64,000 nt of DNA, from NCBI GenBank assembly GCA_000733355.1, contig JNVV01000001.1, forward strand, positions 1,456,312 through 1,520,311, in the 5' to 3' direction. Of this stretch, positions 12,152-21,384 are shown piece after piece (the first letter of the stretch is position 1; every line of letters starts with the position of its first letter). This DNA is from Falciphora oryzae (Eukaryota > Ascomycota > Sordariomycetes > Magnaporthales > Magnaporthaceae). Both the position numbers and the translations under genes were made by a program. The notes under the pieces are model-generated. The model was not told where the DNA came from and searched no databases. It saw nothing but the letters and a program-made list of their open reading frames with translations.

Positions 12152-13700
12152 TTGCGCGAGATTCGGATTACATGAGCGGGCGGCTGTGTATGTTTGTTAT
12201 GGGTGGTCATCAATATGCCTGGTCCCTTTGTTGATTGCGTGTTGGTCACATGGGAGGATTTGAGGTTCAGCCCAATTCTAACCCAACATCAATAAACTGA
12301 TGTCTGCCGGTTTGTCTCCACGTCAGCTTCAATAAGCGAATGGAGTGACGGGTCAGCATCTAAGGATGGCATATTACACGGTGAACATTTCTCAAGTGTC
12401 TTGCGGGGGTTACAAGTGGAAACTGGTTCAAATTTCTCATGTACACGAATACTTTCACATCATTCGGGATTCTCACCATTTCACGTTGGCGGCCATCTGT
12501 GACAGCCCCCACAAGGACCCGACAGATAGTGAGACCAAGGGAAAAGAAGCCGTCAATCGGGCAGATGCTCACGCCGCGCAATGAAAACTCGCATCCATTT
12601 TGTCTCACCGCTTTTGTCAGACCTCCCAAGGCTTGGGAAGCTCGCTGTCGTGAAAGAGACGCAAAACTCGTATCCACCAGCCAGCCACCCCAGGCACCAG
12701 GCAAGGCAGACCCTGCCTTGACCCCTGTCGGGCTGATGACGTAGATGCCCAGTCGAGTCCTGCCAGCTCCTCAACGTGGGGGTAGATGCATGCAGGGGTG
12801 GCTCGCCGACTTGCATGAATGCTCGAGAACAACCGTGACTGGAGGACGGCGGCTTGCAGTGCCCTGATCTGGGCTCTCTTATCATCTCGAGATGCGCTCC
12901 CGAGAGCAGGCTGCACCTAGCCCACACCTGCGCCGGATGCCGTGCGCCAATGGAAGCTGGCGCGGACAGGCAGGTGGGGGGAATGCATGTTGCTGCACTG
13001 CCCTGCCCTGCACCAGTCAGTCACCACCTCCCACCGCATGCGAGTGAGCGGTGGGAAAGGCCGGCAGAAGTCAGGCACACACACACGGTGTACGGGCAGG
13101 AGGGGTCTGGCCCATTACCACGGAATGGCTGTGCGTAGTGGTAGGTACCTGCCGCTCCGTGCAGACGCCCCAGCGGGAACTGAAAGCGGGTATTGAGGTT
13201 CGACGAGCTCCATCACCCGACGAACGAAAGCTCGGCGCGAAAGTGACCTCAGCTGCCCCCCCAGTGGCTCAAAGGTCCGCCCCTCCTTCCCGCGTGCTTT
13301 CTTCTTTTATGTGGCCGTCGGCTCTCTGTCATCTGGACCAACCTGCCCGGTTTCCATCTCGTCTTTACTTCCTCGTCCGAACCTTTCTCTCTCTTCCTTC
13401 GGGTTCCCGCCGTTAGCTGTCAAACTTGGCCGCGACGAGCAAACAGCCGCTATTCGGCCCAAACATTGCAACCGCATTCTCGACTCAGCCAATCTTGAAT
13501 CGCGCTAGAGACCTGTCCTCGACGCCACCCCTCGCCCAGTGTCCGACTCCAGCCCTGGTGAGACGGCGCAGCAGCGTCGGCGGGCTCTGTGGCTTCGACC
13601 GACGAGCTACTGCTTGAGTGCTGTGCCTGGTGCGGAACCGACATTCCAACGACATCGTCAACCCCTGAGAGCACCGTCTCTCCACAGCCTGCCGCCAAAA
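12152..13700. other. Divergent promoter region between usb1 and pal1
   Basis: 1.55 kb between start codons facing apart. A C/T-rich stretch at 13280-13400 is typical of a fungal 5' leader for pal1. No coding sequence, tRNA or repeat was recognised. Confidence 0.55.
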
Positions 13701-15674
13701 ATGGGCAAATCTTCGGACTCCATTGACAAACAATGGGTACGTCAATTCATGCTCCGTTTTATTTGATTCCAGTCGTTTCTTGTTTCGGAACGGGTCTAGC
13801 AAGACGAAGCCGACCGAGCCCTTGCACAGCGGGTGCCAATCTGGCCAGCCGTCATTGTTTCCAGGCGCATGTCATCATAGACTGTTGGCCCCAGCAGCGC
13901 CGTTGCCGCCAAACCGCACAGTTTCGGCAGGCGGCCAAGACGCGGTACCACGCATTGCAAGATCTGCACTGGCCTTCCACTCTTTAAGCTTCCCGATCCG
14001 TGTGTTATCGACGGCCCTTGGCAGCAGGCCGCAGTGCCGGTGCCTGTCAGGTTGCCGCATTCTAGGCCAAGTGGCTGGTGGCCGAATTGTACACGAGCCG
14101 TTATCCACCGTTTGCGTCACTCTTCCTGAACCCGCCAATATGGCGGGCGCTCATCAAAGCCGGGCAGGATGGCTGGTCTGGGAACATGGTGCTCAAACAA
14201 TAAATTATCGACGTTGCAGCATGTGGTTTTGGTTTGCATCCATCATGATCCCTTAACAACACGCTAATCCAAGCTCCAGGCCAAAAAATACATTCTGGAC
14301 CCGTTGACTGCCCCTGAACCCAGCCAGGAGTGTGGTCCCGGAAGCTCCTTTGCCAGTCCCCCAGGTCGCCGCGTCTCCTTCAACAACAGCGATAGCAAAG
14401 GCGCCAACACGAGCAAGAGCACAAAAAGGACCCCGTATCCATCGCCGCCGAGCTCGACCAGCCCTAGCCGCTCTGTATTCCGGCCAGAAAACCCCTTCTC
14501 CGACAACCCTGCGACCCCCTCGGACGAACAGGCGGGGAACAGGCCTGTCTTCGGCCGCAGCAACAGCAGCGGCCACCCGCAGCGGTACTCGGATACCCGC
14601 TCTCCCATCAACCCGGGCTTTGGCCGAAGCCAATCTGTTCGCCAACCACCTTCGGCCCATCAAAACCGTGCATCGGGCCACGCCCGTAGTAGCAGCGACG
14701 CCTTTGACAAGGGAAAGGGCCTAGAAACCGGATCGGGTCTCAGACGCTCTGGGTCGCTCACCCAGAGATTTCCTGGCGACATGTCGCACCGCCCACTAGA
14801 CATGATCAGGCGTGACGCCCGCGCCGCCGACCGCGCTCCGCACCTGCGTAAGACGCGGTTGCCGGACACAGACACCATTGACGGTCTCGACACCATCGGC
14901 GGCACATACCACCATGGCGGCCCCTACGACGCTACTCTCATGTCGAGAAACACCAACAAGATGTACTCGCCGGTTGAGGCCGTCAAGGACTCCAACATGG
15001 AGGCGCTCAAGGCGACACCCAAAGAATACATCAACGATTCGCTCGTTAAGCACGTGCCTCTGCAAGGGACGGCCATGATTCCGCCAGGCGGTGTTGATAT
15101 GACCGGCAACGTCATGCGGTATGAGGAGGGTGCCGATCTTATGCGCGAGCCGGATGCCCCCGGCGGCGCTTATAAGAGATGGGACGGCATTGTGAGTAGA
15201 CTCCTGCCGCCGCTACTTATCCCCCTATCAAACGAAGCAGCGCTAACCTGGCAACGTACCTGCTATCAGCCTTACCACCCTGATGACCTCAAGGGCAAGG
15301 GTGAGCCGTCTTACACGATTGAGCGTGATCTTAAGCAGAGCAAGGCATTGCGGCGCAAGGAGGTTGGCTCGGGCATCAGCGGCCGCAATGGCGTCTACGA
15401 GATGCAGCCACGATCGCCGGCGCAAGGCTCGGGCAGCGGCCCTAGTCGCAAGGACCTTGGTGCTCAGGTCCGACAGCGGAGCATCAGCAGTGCCGCAGCG
15501 AGCGGTTCACGTCCCGACATGTTGTCTCCTCCGATGAGCCCAGACGGGAACGGCGCCGGCGCTTCTACCAACAACGACCTGCGCAGGAGCAACACTACAG
15601 GAAAGCGCATCACAGAGGGGTTGAAACGCCGCTTTGGGAGCTTCCGACGGAAGCGAAACTCGGACGATGAGTAA
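13701..15674 (+). CDS. pal1: Pal1-family cell morphology protein
   Basis: Membrane-associated fungal protein that in fission yeast localises to growth sites and the endocytic cortex and keeps cell shape. Three exons: 13701-13736 (only 12 codons), 14280-15191 and 15270-15674, giving 450 residues in phase. After a Ser/Pro-rich N-terminus the Pal1 core is visible from about residue 222: HHGGPYDATLMSRNTN, then YSPVEAVKDSNMEALKATP. Downstream NPF-like signals appear early in the protein (ENPFSDNP). The tail is basic (KRRFGSFRRKRNSDDE). The first intron is 543 bp, long for this genome, so the first exon depends on the phase-0 join MGKSSDSIDKQW to AKKYILDPLT and on the canonical GTACGT donor. Confidence 0.88.
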
Positions 15675-16088
15675 TTATCGGCGTTATTACTTTGTTGTTG
15701 TGCGTGTTGCTTCAAGCTTGTTCCTCTGCAATCTACGGTCGCGCAAGCCTTGCAACGGAGCAACCCACGATAAACACTCTGGCACTAGGTACCGTTCTTG
15801 TTCTTGCTTGTGTTCTTCTTTTTTCATAATGTTGATGTTTGGGAATTGGTGCTCTGGTATTTGGTTCATTGGGCGGGAAGCAGGTTTAAAGACGGGCCTG
15901 GGACACGAAACATATGAAGTTATCAGGTTGGTAGACAGCAACATTTTTAGGTCATCATAGATCTTGCAGGAACGAGACACGATAATTAAACTAGGGTTTC
16001 ATAAACAAGGCATCGAAAGGCCATCGTGCGCGTCGGTGAGAATTACAGTGCTAGAGTGCATTCAACTCACCAAACATCCAATCACCTA
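15675..16088. other. Convergent 3' flanks of pal1 and the NCS1 transporter gene
   Basis: 414 bp, T-rich after the pal1 stop (for example 15685-15850). Probably both 3' UTRs. Nothing else was seen. Confidence 0.6.
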
Positions 16089-17909
16089 TCAAGGCTTTAC
16101 GTCTGTAGTGGCTGGGCTTTTCTCGCCCACTGGGACACCATCAGACACGTCCACGCCGCTGACCGAGCCGGCATCTTCGATCTCGTCGGGGCGGATATAG
16201 TTCTTGGGCTCCTTCCAGCCGGTCTCCATGATGGCGGGAGGCCAGATCTTGCACGCCAGCCAGTAAACCCCGCCCGAGACGAAGAGGCCAACCCAGTAGG
16301 CGAAGTAGTAGAACCTCGTAACGCCGATGGGAGCGCTGACGCCCATGTTGTTGAGGAAGCCGTAAAAGTTGGGGATGATCCCGATGACTGTTGCCATCCG
16401 CGTCAGAAATCTTTTGATGCGTAATTCACCGGCAGACCTGTGGGTGTGCAGGAACAACTACTCGGAGACTTACTGTATGCAGCGTAGGCCCGCCAGTTCC
16501 AGCCGTGGTGGTAGTAGTATGGCCCGGACTTGTCGGCCGTGAAGCAGGCGGGGATGTCGAGGTACCCGCGCGCGATGACAAAGTAGTGGACCAGCAGGAT
16601 GCCCGTGATGGCGCTGAGGAAGATCTGGTATGAGGCCATGAAGGACACGAAGACGGAGGCTGAGCCGAGCAGATACCACGGGTTCAGCGCCAGGCTGGCG
16701 GCGGCGCAGATGAAGAACCCCCTGCGGATGGTGAAGTAGCGGGGCAGCAGGGCGGCGATGTCGTTGCCGGCCGGCAGCGAGTTCTCGAAGATGGACGAGA
16801 ACATGGCCGAGTAGGCGAAGCACAGGGCGATGAGGAAGCAGCCGGCGCGGTTGGCGGGGGTGTAGTCGTCGGTCTGGATGCGGTCGAGCAGCGAGACGGG
16901 GTTCCAGACCAGCTCGCCGAAGATGAGCTGCGAGCTCGCGCACACCAGGTTGCCGACCAGGCCGACGAGGAAGTTGGACAGCGGGAAGCCGACGACGTTT
17001 CCGACGATGACGTCCGAGGGTTTTGTCGCGTAGCGCTGGAAGTCGGCGGCGTTGCTGGCGAAGGTGGCGCAATTCTGCAGGGGGCGTTTAGTATGAGGGT
17101 TGGAGATGGCTTTTTGATTTCATTTGAGAAAGGGGTAAGGGGGTCACAGGACTTACAGCAGCTCCGAGCATGAAGAATCGGACAATCAGCCATGCCCTCT
17201 CGCTCCCCTGGGCGGTGCCCGGCTGGCTCACGACGGGGCCGAGGCCGCCCGCCTTGGTGACCGTCCAAGCCAGCATGGCAATGGCCGAAACGACAAAAAC
17301 GGCGAGCTTGACGTAAACAAGGCCACGCATCTTGGGCACAGGGATGACGAGGAAGCCGCACGTGACGACAAAGAAGATGGCCAGGCCGATCATGCTGGCA
17401 CTCGTCAAGGCAGAGCCGCGGCCCATGGTGTTCGGGATGTCGGCGATGGCCGGGGTGATGGCGTGCAGCATGACGTAGACGCACTGGCCGCCCTGGACCA
17501 GGTTGACGCCGTTCCAGACGGTGGCCATAAGGGCGCGGTTGAAGGTCGGCCAGAGCGCGCCAAACACCCCAAACGCACAGCGGTTGATGACGGGGAAGCC
17601 GATGTGGTAGGTGGCGCCCGGCCGGCCGTTGAGGGCCATGACGACGGCGATGAGCAGCTGGCCGCCGGTAGCGCAGGCAAGCGACTCCCACATGCTCAAG
17701 CCCAGCGCCTGGCCGGCTGACGCGCCGTACCAGTTGGTGACGGTGGCGACGGCGGAGAACCAGAAGGTGCAGTAGGTCCAGAAGTCCCAGGTGCGGTCGG
17801 CCAGTTTTAGGGGGCGCAGGTCCTCGTTGTCCAGGATGGCGTCGCGGCCCCTCACCTCGTCGGCCCCGGGCGGCTGGGGGACTCGCAGGCGCATCTTGGG
17901 GAACCCCAT
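16089..17909 (-). CDS. NCS1-family nucleobase/nucleoside transporter, Fur type
   Basis: Plasma-membrane symporter of the nucleobase:cation symporter-1 family, whose Fur branch takes up uracil, allantoin, uridine or thiamine with protons. Exons 17157-17909, 16474-17074 and 16089-16387 give 550 residues. The start MGFPKMRLRVPQ is the first in-frame ATG. Visible family features: DRTWDFWTYCTFWFS before TM1, TNWYGASAGQALGLS, NGRPGATYHIGFPVINR, QGGQCVYVMLHAI in TM3-TM4, NAADFQRYA, and YYYHHGWNWRAYAAY near the late TM segments. About twelve hydrophobic segments are present, with a hydrophilic C-tail. Substrate cannot be fixed from sequence. It is divergent from a 2-oxoglutarate dioxygenase gene across a GATA-rich promoter. 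Confidence 0.9.
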
Positions 17910-18804
17910 GTCTGGCTTGTCTAAGCGGGTGCGGCAAGCAGAGTCCGCGAGATCTGCGACAGTCGTCAAGGCCGCTGGGAGGGCCGTTGGGGAAGACGGG
18001 CGACGCGTTGGGGTGGTAAGTCCCCGGGAGATACACTTTTGACTCCGCGCGCGACGGCAGCGGCTCTGAACCTTTTAAGAACCTACCCTACCCGCATATG
18101 CGCCCCTCTTAGCCCGACCCAGGAAAAGATTTCATGTTCCCTCCCAGCCATTGGCGATAAGCAGGCCCATCCCGACGATGTGGTAACGGAGCCAGGGGTT
18201 CAATAACGGGGTCTCCCTATCACCGCCGTCGACACAATTTATTCCGTCGTGCCTTGCCCTTATCTCGGTGGGACCCGATGGGCCCCCTCGCCGCTGCACG
18301 CGTGCTCGGCGTCGGATCCGACCACCGACTTTCCCCGTGCGGCGTGGCTTACTGCGGAGAAGGGGTGGGTGCGCTTGACTCGGAGCCTTATCATCTTCCC
18401 CTCTCGATAGGGCGGGAGGGGTACCTATAATGGTGGTGGCTTGGGAATATGTCCCTGTGCTCAAGAGAATTAAAAGTTTGAAGGATCCCGAAATCAGGGC
18501 CTCTCGCTGCTCTAGTGAGTGGGGATCGCGTCTGCCCTCACAGAATTATCCATGTCTGCGCGGTCCACGCCGACCTCCGTTCATCGGACTCGGATGACCA
18601 CACCATGAATTCGACCCAGTGGTTTTGGGATGTGGTGGATTTATACCATGTCGCCCTCTCCGTATGCACCTGGCGATCTATCGATTGAGTTTCATGCATC
18701 CAGGGTTTCGGTTTGGCAGGTAGATAGCTGGTTCTTGGCTGCCATTCTTATGTTCCCATCCCCGCATCCCGGATTTTTGAACCCCTGAATACCCCCCCGC
18801 CAAG
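17910..18804. promoter_or_regulatory. Bidirectional promoter with clustered GATA sites
   Basis: 895 bp between the NCS1 transporter and dioxygenase start codons. HGATAR motifs, counting both strands, lie at 18155-18160, 18217-18222, 18260-18265, 18388-18393, 18405-18410, 18668-18673 and 18722-18727. Five fall within 256 bp, and one pair is only 11 bp apart in opposite orientation. About 2.6 would be expected at random at equal base content, fewer in GC-rich DNA. GATA factors (AreA/NIT2) activate nucleobase uptake genes under nitrogen limitation in fungi; regulation here is an inference. Confidence 0.5.
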
Positions 18805-19947
18805 ATGGCCGCCGCAGCCGTCATGACACCCCCTGCCGGGGACGCCGCCGCGGCGTCTGAGACGTACAAGCTCGAGCTCCTAACAGCCTACGGCCCCGTG
18901 TTCCGCGACGTGCTCAAGACGCCGCCGCGCGACTGCCAGCCGGACGAGGTGCCCACCGTCGACGTGTCTGCCCTCCACTCCGGCGATGAAGCTGCGCGTC
19001 AAGCGCTCGCTTCCCAAATCCGGGAGGCCGCCGAGCACACGGGCTTCTTCTACATCTCGGGCCACGGCATCCCCGAGGCGCGCATCGCGGGCGCGCAAAC
19101 CCAGGTCCGCCGCTTCTTCCACCAGCCCGACGAGCTGAAGGAGCGCGTCAACATGAACAAGTCAAAGTACTACTGCGGCTGGTCGCCCCGGTCGTCGGGC
19201 CAGCTGTCCCCTTCGGAGTCGCGCGACCTGCGCGAGGGCTTCACCTTCCGCTACCACCCGCGCCACGACCCGGCGCACGCGGGCGACCAGCCCGACCCGG
19301 ATGCCGCCACGCCAGCCGAGGTGGCGCCCTACATCCGCGGCGGCGAGGCCTTCGTCTGGGAGGGGACGGCGCACCTGGACGGCTTCAAGGACGCCCTCGT
19401 CGGCTACTGGCAGGAGTGCCTGGCGCTGGCCCGCCGCCTGATCCGTGTCTTCGCCCTCGCCCTCGACCTGCCCGAGCGCCACTTCGACCACCTAGTCACG
19501 TACCCCGGCAGCGACGGCGTCTTCCAGTTCTACCCGGCCATGACGCCCGAGCAGGCCGCGAGTTCCGAGGACGTCGGCATCGGCTCCCACACGGACCTGC
19601 AGTGCTTCACGCTGCTGTGGCAGGACGCCGTCGGGGGCTTGCAGGTCCTCACCAAGACCGGCCAGTGGGTGCGCGTGCCGCCCGTGGAGGGGACCCTGGT
19701 CGTCAACATTGGCGATTTCCTTATGCGCCTGTCCAACGACCGCTTCAAGTCGACTGTCCACCGCGTCTGGAACCGGAGTACCGTCGACCGTTATTCCATG
19801 CCCTTCTTCTTCGGGTTCAACTTCAACGAGACCTGTGGCGTCCTGCCCACCTGCGTGAGCGAGGACAACCCCGCAAAGTACGAGCCCATCAGCTGCGGAG
19901 AGTGGTGCCAGCTTCGCCATAAGAAAACATTCGAGGCCAAGAAATAG
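18805..19947 (+). CDS. 2-oxoglutarate/Fe(II)-dependent dioxygenase, isopenicillin N synthase-like
   Basis: Predicted oxidoreductase coupling 2-oxoglutarate decarboxylation to substrate oxidation. Single exon, 380 residues, the usual length for the family. An N-terminal DIOX_N-type segment includes HTGFFYISGHGIP (residues 78-90). The jelly-roll core has the iron triad H262, D264 (SHTDLQCFTLLWQD) and H319 (KSTVHRVWN), and the 2-oxoglutarate anchor R329-x-S331 (DRYSMPFFFGF). GGLQVL and NIGDFLMRLSND are typical. Substrate is unknown. The family includes thymine-7-hydroxylase, and the head-to-head neighbour is a nucleobase-type transporter, so a nucleobase-like substrate is a reasonable guess, but secondary-metabolite hydroxylases share the same motifs. 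It is intronless and GC-rich. Confidence 0.9.
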   Translation: MAAAAVMTPPAGDAAAASETYKLELLTAYGPVFRDVLKTPPRDCQPDEVPTVDVSALHSGDEAARQALASQIREAAEHTGFFYISGHGIPEARIAGAQTQVRRFFHQPDELKERVNMNKSKYYCGWSPRSSGQLSPSESRDLREGFTFRYHPRHDPAHAGDQPDPDAATPAEVAPYIRGGEAFVWEGTAHLDGFKDALVGYWQECLALARRLIRVFALALDLPERHFDHLVTYPGSDGVFQFYPAMTPEQAASSEDVGIGSHTDLQCFTLLWQDAVGGLQVLTKTGQWVRVPPVEGTLVVNIGDFLMRLSNDRFKSTVHRVWNRSTVDRYSMPFFFGFNFNETCGVLPTCVSEDNPAKYEPISCGEWCQLRHKKTFEAKK

Positions 19948-20373
19948 AAGCAGGAGACCGTCTAGATGCGATCAGTCTACTCCGGATGATGATCCATCAC
20001 GCCCCGCGGCGGAATATCCATGATACTTTGGCGCTAGGACACAAGGGACATTTGAGGCGACATCGGAATATGGAGGAATGAATAAGAAACCAACTGACTC
20101 CGCTAGAAGCGAGCCTCTAAAATAAGCTTCGACAAGCTTCCACAAAAAGACCCAGCCACAAGAAATCGAATCCCTTTCTCAACGCCGTCCAGCCTGACCA
20201 GGCCCATTGCCTTCCACGAGCGATCTGCGTCGTGGGAACATGCAAGCAAGCAGATTCGCCATGCTGCGGAAATTAGTTGTATAATATATGACCATATCCC
20301 AACAAAGGAAAAAGGGAGGGGCTGTTGCCCTTCAGCATATTTCCGCCTTCCCTCAAGACAGTCAACTCGGAGA
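19948..20373. other. Convergent 3' flanks of the dioxygenase and hydrolase genes
   Basis: 426 bp between two stop codons on opposite strands. No gene or repeat was recognised. Confidence 0.6.
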
Positions 20374-21384
20374 CTAAAACGGACTAAAAACGTAATATGT
20401 GTCGAAGAAATCACGCATCAAACCCGCAATCTGGGCCTCGTTGCCGTCGAGGGCAAAGTGGCCGGCATCGAGCCAGTGCATCTCAAACTCCTCGACGTGC
20501 CGGCTCAGCGCGAGGGCGCCCTCGGGGGAAAATATCGGGTCGTTACGGCCCCAGACCGCCAGGACCGGCACGCGGCTCGTGAACAAGTACTGCTGGAAGT
20601 ACGGGTACATCTCCACGTTGGTCCGATAGTCGTAAAAGAGGTCCAGCTGCGCCTCCTTGACTCCCGGCCGGTCCAGCAGCGCCTGGTCGAGCCGGCACGC
20701 CTCGGCCAGCGCCGCCTCGTGCTCCATGCCGACGTCGTCGGGCGACCCCCACGACCGGCACCACTGCGTGGTCGGCAGCTCCAGAGCGCCCCTGATCGTC
20801 TGCCTGTGCACCGCGCGCTCTGCCCGGTTGCCGCCGGTTGCCGTGCCCCAATAGGCCTCGATGGGGTCCCAAAAGGGCTGGCTGAGCCCCTCGGCGTAGA
20901 TGTTGCCGTTCTGGGTCACGATGGCCGTCACGTCGTCCGGCCGCCTCAGGGCCAGGCGGAAGCCGACGGGGGCGCCGTGGTCGAAGACGTACAGGGCGAA
21001 GCGGCCCAGGGCCAGGGCGTCTACGAAGGCCTCGAGCGTCGCCGCCAGGCTCGCAAATGTGTAGGCGTAGCGTCGGGCTCGGGGGACGTCGGTGAAGCCG
21101 GAGCCCGGCAGGTCGGGCGCTATGACTCGGTAGCCCGCCTCGGCCAGGTAGGGCATCAGCCCCCGGTACATGAAGGACGAGCTCGAGAAGCCGTGGAGGA
21201 GGACGATAGTTGGCGAGGCGGCGTCTGTCGGCCCGGCGTGTCTGTAAAAGACCCTCACGCCGTCTGCCTCGACGGCGTACTCCCTGACGGCTGGTAGGGC
21301 GTTTCCCTCCTCCACATCTGTGTTTAGCATGTCCCAGAGGGGCATCTGCCTGGGCGGCGCTGTGGTTCTGGGGGTTGAGGCCAT
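20374..21384 (-). CDS. Alpha/beta hydrolase with Asp nucleophile (haloalkane dehalogenase/epoxide hydrolase class)
   Basis: Predicted soluble hydrolase of the alpha/beta fold, single exon, 336 residues from MASTPRTTAPP; the frame is open upstream but lacks recognisable protein there. The oxyanion-hole motif is LLHGF (residues 62-66). The nucleophile elbow is VFDHGAPVG, so the nucleophile is D135, not Ser. The acid is D282 in WGRNDPIFSPEGA and the catalytic His is H309 in DAGHFALDGNEAQ. An Asp nucleophile points to C-halogen or epoxide hydrolysis through an ester intermediate, although many members are uncharacterised. The VFD-x-GAPVG elbow is, from memory, common in bacterial relatives. It is convergent with the dioxygenase and may belong to the same catabolic group. 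Confidence 0.88.
   Translation of the reverse strand: MASTPRTTAPPRQMPLWDMLNTDVEEGNALPAVREYAVEADGVRVFYRHAGPTDAASPTIVLLHGFSSSSFMYRGLMPYLAEAGYRVIAPDLPGSGFTDVPRARRYAYTFASLAATLEAFVDALALGRFALYVFDHGAPVGFRLALRRPDDVTAIVTQNGNIYAEGLSQPFWDPIEAYWGTATGGNRAERAVHRQTIRGALELPTTQWCRSWGSPDDVGMEHEAALAEACRLDQALLDRPGVKEAQLDLFYDYRTNVEMYPYFQQYLFTSRVPVLAVWGRNDPIFSPEGALALSRHVEEFEMHWLDAGHFALDGNEAQIAGLMRDFFDTYYVFSPF

Noticed and set aside
17910..18036. Longer N-terminus for the NCS1 transporter
   Set aside because: The in-frame upstream codons include no ATG, and MGFPKMRLR fits the family's start.
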